Source: Clostridia bacterium (GTDB taxonomy: Bacteria; Bacillota; Clostridia; Christensenellales; Aristaeellaceae). Taken from it: DNA of 64,000 nucleotides. The position numbers and the translations under genes were made by a program. The notes below the pieces were generated by a model, which made no database searches, was not told where the DNA came from, and worked only from the letters and a program-made list of their open reading frames with translations. Shown piece by piece: positions 1-7,347 of this stretch; within the stretch, counting starts at the first letter, position 1; the number at the start of each line of letters is the position of its first letter. The stretch is taken from the NCBI GenBank assembly GCA_017502305.1, contig JAFVVG010000014.1:1-64000 (forward strand), given 5' to 3'.

Positions 1-254
1 CCTTTAGGCGTTACTTTATAGCCTGATAACATTTCCGTATTTGCCAACACAGCCTTCGCTTCAATATTAATATGGTCTTTGAAAGGAATAAGCCTTACAA
101 AAGATTCCCCAACATAATAGGTTGGGAGTTTAGCCCACATTGTTTCTTGTGGTTCAGATGAAACACTATCAAAAATTAGTTTTCTTAAAGTATTGTACAT
201 TTCGATAATGTTATTTGGATATTTATCTATATATTCTTTTACCTGCTCATTCAT
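1..254 (-). CDS. DUF1801 domain protein (3' part cut by window edge)
   Basis: Reading down the minus strand from an ATG at 252-254 gives 84 uninterrupted codons that run off the window. A ribosome binding site (GAGG) sits about 8 bases upstream. The N-terminus starts MNEQVKEYIDKYP; around residue 40 comes W-A-K-L-P-T-Y-Y, then V-R-L-I-P-F-K, and the visible part ends in G-Y-K-V-T-P-K. This matches the layout of the DUF1801/YdhG-like small domain, whose function is not settled (some members are described as iron-chaperone-like). The DNA is clearly AT-rich, unlike every other gene in the window, which suggests a different origin. It faces away from the rest of the window. The C-terminus cannot be judged. 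Confidence 0.7.
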   Translation of the reverse strand, partial: MNEQVKEYIDKYPNNIIEMYNTLRKLIFDSVSSEPQETMWAKLPTYYVGESFVRLIPFKDHINIEAKAVLANTEMLSGYKVTPK

Positions 255-382
255 TTGAATACCTCGTCAAATTCAAGTTTATCGCTTTCATTCTATCACA
301 CAGTACAAGAAACCGCAAGCCAACAAAGGCTAGCGGTTTCGTTATTTGCGCGATGTGAAGTGAAGGATAACTCCATCCTTGT

Positions 383-519
383 CACCACCCCTTCTGGCGG
401 GTGTTTTTATTTTGTAAAAGAGATGAGGGGAGTCGAACGGGCGCGGAAGTGAGACAGCCCGGTGGGCTGTCAGAGCCGCGCTGACCGAGCCAGCAGGCGA
501 GAGCGACTCCCCTCATCTC
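383..519. repeat. long imperfect palindrome with nested stems (possible repeat element or structured RNA)
   Basis: A 16-base arm at 420-435 is an exact reverse complement of 504-519. Inside it, GCGCGG (441-446) pairs with CCGCGC (476-481), and GACAGCCC (453-460) pairs with GGGCTGTC (464-471) across a GGT loop. GCTG (480-483) can also pair with CAGC (491-494). It is preceded by CACCC/GGGTG (386-390, 399-403) with a TTTTTATTTT tract. The nested pairing is seen directly. Whether it is a dispersed repeat, a processed RNA or a bidirectional termination element cannot be decided here. It is not a tRNA: the TTCGA-like stretch has no T-stem. Confidence 0.6.
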
Positions 520-549
520 CGCTTAAGTAAGGCGGCAGAAATGGCCGTC

Positions 550-578
550 TTGCTTTCGTTTGGGGGATGGTGTATGAT
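550..578 (+). promoter_or_regulatory. candidate sigma-A promoter for the HAD gene
   Basis: TTGCTT at 550-555 and TATGAT at 573-578 are separated by 17 bases. The start codon of the HAD fusion gene follows 20 bases downstream of the -10 box. Confidence 0.55.
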
Positions 579-597
579 GGAGAAGAGGTGAGGTAGG

Positions 598-1677
598 ATG
601 AAGCTTGAGGAGATCACAGCTTGCGGCGAGTGCTGCAGTGGCTGCGCCAAGCGCAAGGAAGGTTTGTGCCCGGGCTGCATTGAAGCGGACGGTTATGTGC
701 CGGAATGGGTACAGAGCGGGCGCTGCCGTGTGCATGCCTGCGCCAGGGAACACAACGCGCAATTCTGCGGCGTATGCCCGGCGTTTCCCTGCGGGAAGAT
801 GGTGGAGATGATTCACTGGAAGCAGGATGTTGCGGAGCATATGCGTGCTATGGCGCGGAAAGCTGTACCCACTCTTTACTTATCTGATCTGGACGGCACA
901 CTGCTCAGGAGCGACCAGCGCACCTCGGATTTTACCAACGAAACCATCAACTGTCTGGTTGATCAGGGCATGAAGTTCACCTATGCCACGGCCAGGTCAT
1001 ACCATACGTCCAGCAAGGTGACCGCCGGCATGAACGCGGCCATGCCGCTGATTGTGTACAACGGGGCATTCATTGTGGACAATGCCACAGGCAGGGTGAT
1101 GCATTCTGTGTTTTTCACGGAAGCGGAAGCCAGGGAGATTGTCGCCGCGCTTCTGACGAGTGGTGTGGAGCCTATTGTATATTCAGTGGTGCAGGACAAA
1201 GAACGCATGGCCTATGTGCGGGAGAAGATGCACCAGGCGGGTCAGGCGTTCATGGACACCCGCAAGGGGGATCTGCGGGATACGCCGGTGAAGACGGATG
1301 AGGAGCTGTTGGCGGGAGATGTATTCTACTTCACCTGCATTGACACGGTGGAGAAGCTGGAGCCGCTTCATGCGATGTTCAAAGAACGCTTCCGATGCGT
1401 CTATTCCAGGGACATCTATTCCGACGCTCAATGGCTGGAGATCATGCCCAAGGAGGCAACCAAGGCAAACGCGGCCCTGCGAATGAAGAAAATGCTTGGC
1501 TGTGAGCGTATCGTGGCCTTTGGCGACCATGTGAACGACCTGGATTTGTTTGCGATCGCTGATGAATGCTATGCCGTAGGCAATGCTGTGGAGGAGCTGA
1601 AAGCCGCAGCCACGTCGGTGATTGGCACGAATGATGAAGACGGCGTGGCAAGGTGGCTTGAGAAAAACGCGAAATGA
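598..1677 (+). CDS. DUF3795-HAD (Cof-type) phosphatase fusion
   Basis: A 359-residue protein in two parts. Residues about 1-75 form a cysteine-rich DUF3795-like module (ACGECCSGC near the start, then CPGC, CRVHAC and CGVCPAFPC), likely to bind a metal. Residues about 92-359 are a HAD-superfamily hydrolase of the Cof/YidA type. Motif I is DLDGTLL, with D97 and D99 as catalytic aspartates. The late motif GDHVNDLDLF (around 310) binds Mg2+. Cof-type enzymes dephosphorylate sugar phosphates or nucleotide cofactors; the substrate is unknown. The start is supported by an AGGTGAGGTAGG ribosome binding site directly before the ATG. The gene is monocistronic and ends at a hairpin. The fused N-terminal module is unusual, since HAD phosphatases of this type normally stand alone. 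Confidence 0.85.
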   Translation: MKLEEITACGECCSGCAKRKEGLCPGCIEADGYVPEWVQSGRCRVHACAREHNAQFCGVCPAFPCGKMVEMIHWKQDVAEHMRAMARKAVPTLYLSDLDGTLLRSDQRTSDFTNETINCLVDQGMKFTYATARSYHTSSKVTAGMNAAMPLIVYNGAFIVDNATGRVMHSVFFTEAEAREIVAALLTSGVEPIVYSVVQDKERMAYVREKMHQAGQAFMDTRKGDLRDTPVKTDEELLAGDVFYFTCIDTVEKLEPLHAMFKERFRCVYSRDIYSDAQWLEIMPKEATKANAALRMKKMLGCERIVAFGDHVNDLDLFAIADECYAVGNAVEELKAAATSVIGTNDEDGVARWLEKNAK

Positions 1678-1680
1678 AAG

Positions 1681-1706
1681 AAGGCTGTGCGTGGCGGCAC
1701 AGCCTT
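1681..1706. terminator. bidirectional hairpin between convergent genes
   Basis: AAGGCTGTGC at 1681-1690 pairs with GCACAGCCTT at 1697-1706. It lies between the HAD gene and the convergent TetM-like GTPase gene. The T-tract on the plus side is weak. Confidence 0.6.
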
Positions 1707-1710
1707 TGGT

Positions 1711-3648
1711 TTATTCCTCGTAGCTGGTATGAGCGTAGTTTTTGACCTGATCCCAGGGCACGGTAAAGCCGGCGCCTTTGGCACAGAAAACGGAATCGGG
1801 GGAATCGTCGGCACAGGGGTTGTAGCCGGCGGCATCCACAATCTCCTGCTGATTTTTGCAGGGAGCATAGCGGCTCATCCATACCTGCAGGGAGCCGCGG
1901 CCGCGGGTCAGGGCCATGAAGTCCTCCTGCCAGGCGGCAAACAGGGAGAAGACTGCCTCGCCCCGGAGGGTAATGCTGTCGCCATCGTATTCCGGGGATT
2001 CAACGCTGGCCTGCATGCGGGTCAGGGCGCCGGAGAGAGCGCCGTATTGCTCGCTGGGGGCGGTGATGGCAAAGCCGTAGATGGGTTCCAGCAGCACAGA
2101 TTCCGCGTGCATGAGCGCATTGCGAATACCACGGTACACAGCCTGGCGGAAATCGCCGCCTTCGGTGTGCTTCAGGTGAGCGCGACCGGCAAGAAGCTCC
2201 ACACAGACATCCGTCAGGGGGGCGCCGGTGAGCACGCCCTTGTGCTGCTTTTCCGATACATGGCCGGCAATGAGCCGCTGCCAGTTGAGGGACAGTTCAT
2301 CCACATGGGCAAGACTTCGGAAGGTAACGCCGGAGCCGGGAGCGGTGGGAACAATACGCAGCATGACCTCGGCATAATGGCGCAGGGGTTCGTAGTGTCC
2401 CCAGCCGATGGCGGGGGCAGCGATCGTTTCTTTATACAGCACACGGAAGGGGCCGAAGGTAATGGCATAGCCGTAACGCTCCTGCATGAGCTGGCGCAGC
2501 ACCTCCAGCTGGATCTTGCCCATGACGTGCACGGAGATGTGCCCACGGGCTTCTTCCACGGCCAGGGAGGGGTCCTCGTCCTCAAGGACGCGTAGAGCCT
2601 GCATCATGCGGAAGGCGGGAACAGTCTTTTCGTCCCAAAGCACGTCGGCGGCCATCATGGGTACGGTGCGGAACTGGTTCACGCCATCAAGGCCGATGCG
2701 GTCGCCAGGTTTGACACCTTCCAGTCCAGGGATGGCCACGATGTCACCGGCCTGGGCCAGGTCGGTGGCGGTGTACTTCTCGCCGTGATAGATGCGCAGT
2801 TCATTAACCTTCACCGGGCCGCCGGGGAGGGGCAGCTCGTCCTTCACACAGAGGGTACCTGTGAGCAGCTTCAGAAAGCACAGGCGCATGCCCTGCGCAT
2901 CGTGTCGGACACGGTAGCATTGGGCGGTAAGCAGGTCTTCATGGTGATAATTGGTGGGGGTCAGGACGGCGAAACGGGCGAGAAACTCGGCTACGCCCGT
3001 GCCTTCCAGCGCACAGCCGGCCATAACCGGGAAGCAGCGGCGCTGGGTGATCTGTTTGGTGAGCGAGGCATGCCAGAGACTTTCATCGTATCCGGTGGAG
3101 AAGAGGGTTTCCAGCAGCTCCTCGTCTTGGGCAGCCACGGCTTCCTGGGTGGCTTCGTCCATGGCGGCGGTGGACTGGTAGGCGCGCAGGTCAAGAATTT
3201 CGGGGGAGAGACGCTTGCGCATCTGGGCGATGACGGCGTCAGGGTCGGCGCCGGTACGGTCGATTTTATTGAGAAAGATAAAGACGGGCACACCGTAGCT
3301 TTCCAGCAGCCGCCACACGGTTTCTGTGTGAGACTGCACACCTTCGGCGCAGGAAATGACCAGGATGGCGTAATCCATGACGGACACAGCGCGCTCCATC
3401 TCGGTGGAGAAGTCCACGTGACCCGGGGTGTCGAGCCAATAGATGGTATCGCCATTCAGCTGAAAGCAGGCCTGTCCGGAAAAAATGGTGATACCCCGCT
3501 GCTTCTCCAGGGGATGGGCGTCCAGAAACGCATCCTGATGGTCCACCCGGCCCAGGCTTCGGATGGCCCGGGAAAGATAGAGCGCACGCTCGGAAAAGGT
3601 GGTTTTGCCCGCGTCAACATGGGCCAGGATGCCAACGGTCTTCTTCAT
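1711..3648 (-). CDS. TetM-like translational GTPase (ribosome-protection family, non-canonical)
   Basis: A 645-residue translation-factor GTPase. The G-domain shows G1 AHVDAGKTT, G2 near QRGIT, G3 DTPGHVDF and G4 NKID, followed by EF-G-like domains. N-terminus and length fit the Tet(M)/Tet(O)/Tet(W) family, which dislodges tetracycline from the ribosome, and EF-G relatives. The domain IV loop where Tet(M) has YSPVS instead reads GRAHLKHTEGG, so the drug-displacing tip is not conserved. I therefore read this as a housekeeping or orphan relative, not a demonstrated resistance gene. The start was set at the ATG after a GGAGGGAG ribosome binding site; an upstream in-frame ATG at 3669 lacks one. 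No mobile-element signs flank it. Confidence 0.8.
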   Translation of the reverse strand: MKKTVGILAHVDAGKTTFSERALYLSRAIRSLGRVDHQDAFLDAHPLEKQRGITIFSGQACFQLNGDTIYWLDTPGHVDFSTEMERAVSVMDYAILVISCAEGVQSHTETVWRLLESYGVPVFIFLNKIDRTGADPDAVIAQMRKRLSPEILDLRAYQSTAAMDEATQEAVAAQDEELLETLFSTGYDESLWHASLTKQITQRRCFPVMAGCALEGTGVAEFLARFAVLTPTNYHHEDLLTAQCYRVRHDAQGMRLCFLKLLTGTLCVKDELPLPGGPVKVNELRIYHGEKYTATDLAQAGDIVAIPGLEGVKPGDRIGLDGVNQFRTVPMMAADVLWDEKTVPAFRMMQALRVLEDEDPSLAVEEARGHISVHVMGKIQLEVLRQLMQERYGYAITFGPFRVLYKETIAAPAIGWGHYEPLRHYAEVMLRIVPTAPGSGVTFRSLAHVDELSLNWQRLIAGHVSEKQHKGVLTGAPLTDVCVELLAGRAHLKHTEGGDFRQAVYRGIRNALMHAESVLLEPIYGFAITAPSEQYGALSGALTRMQASVESPEYDGDSITLRGEAVFSLFAAWQEDFMALTRGRGSLQVWMSRYAPCKNQQEIVDAAGYNPCADDSPDSVFCAKGAGFTVPWDQVKNYAHTSYEE

Positions 3649-3670
3649 GGTTCTCCCTCCTGATGGCAAC

Positions 3671-3700
3671 AGTATAATGAGGGGAAGGCTTGCGTGTCAA
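3671..3700 (-). promoter_or_regulatory. promoter for the TetM-like GTPase gene
   Basis: On the minus strand TTGACA (3695-3700) and TATACT (3671-3676) are 18 bases apart. The -35 box overlaps that of the divergent glycosidase promoter, so the two promoters may compete for polymerase. Confidence 0.7.
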
Positions 3701-3719
3701 GCGGGAAACGTGGTATGAT
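3690..3719 (+). promoter_or_regulatory. promoter for the GH2 glycosidase gene
   Basis: TTGCGT (3690-3695) and TATGAT (3714-3719) are 18 bases apart, with a TG extended -10 (TGGTATGAT). It shares its -35 region with the divergent minus-strand promoter. Confidence 0.6.
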
Positions 3720-3739
3720 AGCGGAAAGGAAGTGATTGC

Positions 3740-5338
3740 GTGTCCTGGATGAATGAATATCCCCGTCCACAATTGCGGCGGGAAAGCTATTTATGCCTGA
3801 ACGGCGAGTGGACACTTGACGAGCAGACTGTGCAGGTGCCTTATCCGCCCCAGAGCATACTTTCTGGCTTCGAGGGTGAAGTGCGCGACATGCTGACCTA
3901 TGTGAAGCTGTTCCGTATGCCGGAGGGGTTCTTGCCGGAGGGATACCGGTTGATGCTGCACTTTGGCGCGGTGGACCAGATCGCGGATGTGTTTTTCAAC
4001 GGACGACCCGTCGCGCATCACGAGGGCGGTTATCTTCCGTTTTCGGCTGATGTGACCGCATATGTGAAGCCGGGAGAGAATGAACTGGTTGTATCCGTGC
4101 TGGACACGCTGGATCACGATTATCCCTATGGCAAGCAGCGAAAGAAAAGGGGCGGCATGTGGTATACGCCGGTGAGCGGTATCTGGCAGACGGTGTGGAT
4201 GGAAGCGGTGCCGGAGAAGCATGTGAAGCGCGTTCGCATCGAGCCTGATCTGACCGGCGTGACGCTGACGGTGGAGGCAAACGGTGATACCGTGGAAGTG
4301 GATATCCCTGGCGTTTTGAGCAGGAACATTCCTGCCAACAAGGCAGTACGCCTGGAAATTCCGCAGCCCCATCTGTGGACGGTGGAGGATCCGTACCTGT
4401 ACAGCATGACGATCACGGTCGGCGATGACCGGGTGGAAAGCTATTTTGCCCTGCGGACGGTGAGCATCGAAGAGAATCGCATTTTGCTGAATGGCGTGCC
4501 TGTATTTCTCAACGGCGTACTGGATCAGGGATATTTCCAGGACGGTATCTACCTGCCGGAAGAGCCGGAAGAGTATGAACGTGATGTGCTGCGCATGAAG
4601 GCGCTGGGGTTCAACCTGCTGCGCAAGCACATCAAGGTGGAGCCGGAGACCTTCTACTATGCCTGCGACAGGTTTGGCATGCTGGTGCTGCAGGACATGG
4701 TAAACAGCGGCCCGTACAGCTTTTTGCTGGATACGGCGCTGCCTACCATCGGCTGGCTGAACCGCCCGTTGTTGCCGGCGGGAGAAAAACGCAAAGCGGT
4801 GTTTGAAAAGCATTGCCTGGATACGCAGGAGCATCTGTTCAATCATCCCTGTGTGGTTGGCTATACCATCTTCAACGAGGGATGGGGCCAGCATGACACG
4901 GAGAGGTTGTATAACCTGCTGAAAGCGAATGATCCCTCGCGCTTCTATGACGCGGCTTCGGGGTGGTTTATCCCTAAAGAAACCGATGTGGACAGCGTGC
5001 ATGTGTATTTCCGCAACAAGGAGCTTAAACCGGGCATGCGGCCCATGCTGCTCAGCGAATGCGGGGGATATACCCGGGCGATCGAGGGACATCTGTATCA
5101 ACCGGACGCGAAATATGGCTATGGCAAAACGGATACAGCGCAAGCGCTGACAGAGAAGATCATTCAGATGTATGAAGAAATGGTGCTGCCCGCGATTCCC
5201 AAAGGACTGTGCGGCGTTGTGTATACGCAGCTCAGCGACGTGGAGGATGAGATCAACGGATTGTATACCTACGACAGACAGGTGTGCAAGGTGGAGGCTG
5301 AGAGGCTCGCCACATTCATGAAACAAGTGAAGATATGA
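3740..5338 (+). CDS. glycoside hydrolase family 2 protein (beta-galactosidase/glucuronidase-like)
   Basis: A 532-residue GH2 enzyme without signal peptide, so cytoplasmic. Domain order: jelly-roll sugar-binding domain (about 1-165, including FFNGRPVAHHEGGY and GGMWYTPVSGIWQ), a short immunoglobulin-like domain (about 165-240), and a TIM barrel (about 250-532). The expected catalytic acid/base is E380 in FNEGW and the nucleophile is E440 in LLSECGG. It is far shorter than LacZ (about 1,020) and somewhat shorter than GUS-type enzymes (about 600); the immunoglobulin-like domain is reduced. The exact substrate (galactoside, glucuronide or mannoside) cannot be read from sequence. The GTG start is preferred because GGAAAGGAAG lies at proper spacing; the ATG three codons on is too far away. 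Confidence 0.85.
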   Translation: MSWMNEYPRPQLRRESYLCLNGEWTLDEQTVQVPYPPQSILSGFEGEVRDMLTYVKLFRMPEGFLPEGYRLMLHFGAVDQIADVFFNGRPVAHHEGGYLPFSADVTAYVKPGENELVVSVLDTLDHDYPYGKQRKKRGGMWYTPVSGIWQTVWMEAVPEKHVKRVRIEPDLTGVTLTVEANGDTVEVDIPGVLSRNIPANKAVRLEIPQPHLWTVEDPYLYSMTITVGDDRVESYFALRTVSIEENRILLNGVPVFLNGVLDQGYFQDGIYLPEEPEEYERDVLRMKALGFNLLRKHIKVEPETFYYACDRFGMLVLQDMVNSGPYSFLLDTALPTIGWLNRPLLPAGEKRKAVFEKHCLDTQEHLFNHPCVVGYTIFNEGWGQHDTERLYNLLKANDPSRFYDAASGWFIPKETDVDSVHVYFRNKELKPGMRPMLLSECGGYTRAIEGHLYQPDAKYGYGKTDTAQALTEKIIQMYEEMVLPAIPKGLCGVVYTQLSDVEDEINGLYTYDRQVCKVEAERLATFMKQVKI

Positions 5339-5341
5339 GCA

Positions 5342-5372
5342 AACGCCCGGAACCGTTGTGGTTCCGGGCGTT
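5342..5372. terminator. hairpin between convergent genes
   Basis: AACGCCCGGAACC (5342-5354) pairs exactly with GGTTCCGGGCGTT (5360-5372). It separates the GH2 gene from the convergent ATP-grasp operon and can serve both strands, although neither side has a long T-run. Confidence 0.65.
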
Positions 5373-5379
5373 GCAATGC

Positions 5380-6573
5380 TTACCAGGTTTCGCAGGCATC
5401 CTTGTAGAAGGCATCGAGGGCTTCCTTGGTGGGGAAGTTAGCCACATACATCTGGTTGCCCATGGCGCCGGAGAGGGCATCGGGGATGCGGCTTACCATG
5501 CGCATCTGGCTGCGGTATTTGTCCATCAGCTCCTGGTGGGAAAGCTTGAAGTTCTTGCCGTCGCGGCGGCCGGCAAAGGCGCAGAAGTTCTTCTCTCCGC
5601 AGGGCTTGAGGGTGGAATCGAAGGCGATCATGTCAGCGTAGATCTTGTATACGTCGGTGGAGTTGGCAAAGTTCATCATATCCGGGGAGAAGCCGCCGCA
5701 GGGGCGCATGTTGACCTCCAGGGCAACCACGTCGCCCTTTTTGCCCATGTGGGGATGATCGGCGGTGAGACGGAAGAACTCGAAGTGCACAAAGCGGTTC
5801 TTTACGCCGAAGGACTTCACCGTGGCACGGCCGGCCTTGCGGGTGTCCTCGGGCAGCTCGTTCACAATGTAGTAGATGGAATTGTCGCCGGTGTTCACCA
5901 CATCCATGATGGAATTGGGGGTCACGTTGCCGGTTTCGAAAATGGGCTCGCCCTTGCTGTCGATGATGGCGTCGTAGCTGTTCACCTCGGCGGTGATGAA
6001 CTCCTCCATGATGTAACTGACATGACGGTCCATATCGGCCAGGAAGGCACGGAGGTCGTCGTCGTTCTTGAGCTTGAAAGTGCTGGAAGCGCCTACGCCG
6101 TTATCGGGCTTGACAATGACGGGCCAGTTCACTTCGTCAATGAACTTTTTGCAGCCTTCGAAATTGTCCACGATGTGATAACGGGCGGTGGGGATGCCCA
6201 CGGCCTGGTAGTAGGGCTTCATCTTGGACTTATACTTGATGCGCTCCATGTCCTCTACCTGGAAGCCGGAGGTGATATGGAAATCGGTGCGGAGCATGGC
6301 GTCACGCTCCAGCCAGTATTCGTTGTTGCTCTCCAGCCAGTCGATGCGGCCATACTTGCTGATGAAGAAAGCCACGGCGCGGTAAACCTCGTCGTAGTTT
6401 TCCATGGAGCCAACCTTATAGTATTCGTGGAGGTTCTCCTTCAGCTCGGGCAGAAGGGTATCGTAGGGCTGATCACCCACGCCCAGCACACGAAGGCCGT
6501 TGTCCTTCAGGTGCTTGCAGAACTGCCAGTAGTTGGTGGGAAAGTTGGGAGAAATGAAAACAAAATTCTTCAT
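5380..6573 (-). CDS. ATP-grasp ligase (carbamoyl-phosphate-synthase-like)
   Basis: A 397-residue ATP-grasp protein. Residues 1-110 form a Rossmann-like pre-ATP-grasp domain (FVFISPNFPTNYWQF). The ATP-grasp core contains WPVIVKPDNGVGASST (around 150-165), an EEFI segment, and the Mg2+-binding end VALEVNMRPCGGFSPD (around 290). ATP-grasp enzymes activate a carboxylate as acyl phosphate and join it to an amine or thiol. The substrate is unknown. It is the last gene of a three-gene operon behind two esterases, 15 bases after the middle gene, with an AAGGAAG ribosome binding site. The neighbourhood suggests a small biosynthetic or tailoring pathway in which one enzyme makes an amide or ester and two others cleave one. 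That pathway is inference. Confidence 0.8.
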   Translation of the reverse strand: MKNFVFISPNFPTNYWQFCKHLKDNGLRVLGVGDQPYDTLLPELKENLHEYYKVGSMENYDEVYRAVAFFISKYGRIDWLESNNEYWLERDAMLRTDFHITSGFQVEDMERIKYKSKMKPYYQAVGIPTARYHIVDNFEGCKKFIDEVNWPVIVKPDNGVGASSTFKLKNDDDLRAFLADMDRHVSYIMEEFITAEVNSYDAIIDSKGEPIFETGNVTPNSIMDVVNTGDNSIYYIVNELPEDTRKAGRATVKSFGVKNRFVHFEFFRLTADHPHMGKKGDVVALEVNMRPCGGFSPDMMNFANSTDVYKIYADMIAFDSTLKPCGEKNFCAFAGRRDGKNFKLSHQELMDKYRSQMRMVSRIPDALSGAMGNQMYVANFPTKEALDAFYKDACETW

Positions 6574-6588
6574 GATGATTCTTCCTTT

Positions 6589-7335
6589 TTACAGAATGTG
6601 GGGGATGTGGTAGGTGGCCTGCTTGTACCACCAGTCCCAGTCGTGCTTCACGTCGTGGCCCCAGATATCGAACCACACGCCGATTCCTTTGCTCTCGCAG
6701 ATGCTTTTGAGCTGGAAGGTGGTTTCAGGGATCTCCCAGGGGCCCTGGCCAACAACAATCACGGCCTTGTGGTCGTTGTACTGGCGGATGTAGGGGTGGT
6801 CGCCGGGCATGCCGGCCAGGTAGTGCACGGGGGAGTTGCGGTAGACTTCTTCATCCATGTAGCCGGGGAAGCCATATTCGGAGGAGAAAATGCCGGAAAG
6901 GGCCAGCAGGCCGTCGAACACATCGGGGTAGCGGAAGTACAGGTTGGCGGCGTGGGTGGCGCCCAGGCTGCAGCCGAAGGTGATGATGCCCGGTGTGCCG
7001 CTCCAGCCGTTGCGGTCGTTGGTCATGGCCTGGATGAAGGGCACAACCTCGTTGCGGATGTAGGTCATCCACTGCTCGTGGCGGCGGATGCGCCAGTAGG
7101 CGTCGTAGGTGGCGGAATAGGTCTCCAGGTCGAGGGTGTCGATGGCGAAAACCATGCACTGACCGCTCTCGATCCAGGGGGCCCAGACGTCGGTCATTTT
7201 GTAATTCTCAAAATCGAAGAAGCGGCCATCCTGGCAGGGGATGAACAGCACCGGTCGACCGGCGTGGCCCCAGACCTTGATCTCCATTTCCCTGTTCAGG
7301 GAAGGGGAATGCCACTTGGTGTAGTATGTCTGCAT
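6589..7335 (-). CDS. alpha/beta-hydrolase esterase (COG4947-like)
   Basis: A 248-residue cytoplasmic alpha/beta hydrolase. The nucleophile elbow is G-C-S-L-G with Ser123, and the C-terminal WGHDVKHDW segment (around 225) offers the catalytic His. The aromatic-rich N-terminus (YYTKWHSPSLNREMEIKVWG) is typical of the small COG4947 esterase family, which is distinct from the neighbouring esterase. The start follows GGAGGAATTTC. It lies 12 bases after the upstream esterase gene and 15 before the ATP-grasp gene, so the three are co-transcribed. Substrate unknown; no lid or membrane segment is seen. Confidence 0.8.
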   Translation of the reverse strand: MQTYYTKWHSPSLNREMEIKVWGHAGRPVLFIPCQDGRFFDFENYKMTDVWAPWIESGQCMVFAIDTLDLETYSATYDAYWRIRRHEQWMTYIRNEVVPFIQAMTNDRNGWSGTPGIITFGCSLGATHAANLYFRYPDVFDGLLALSGIFSSEYGFPGYMDEEVYRNSPVHYLAGMPGDHPYIRQYNDHKAVIVVGQGPWEIPETTFQLKSICESKGIGVWFDIWGHDVKHDWDWWYKQATYHIPHIL

Positions 7336-7347
7336 GAAATTCCTCCG

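Larger units (their letters stand above)
255..597. other. intergenic region with hairpins, no convincing gene
   Basis: A short ATG frame exists at 255-452 but has no ribosome binding site, no family resemblance, and runs through structured DNA, so I do not call it. The stretch holds a hairpin at about 309-345 (GAAACCGC pairing with GCGGTTTC), a small hairpin followed by a T-run at 386-412, and the large folded element at 420-519. The HAD gene promoter lies at 550-578. Confidence 0.6.

Noticed and set aside
255-452. 65-residue plus-strand ORF
   Set aside because: No ribosome binding site, reads through hairpins and a T-run, low complexity start; not protein-like.
420-519. tRNA or tmRNA on the minus strand
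   Set aside because: A GTTCGACTCCC-like stretch is present, but the flanks do not form a T-stem and no anticodon arm can be drawn.
1711-3648. acquired tetracycline resistance gene
   Set aside because: The drug-displacing loop is not conserved and there is no mobile-element context, so I list it only as a TetM-like GTPase.
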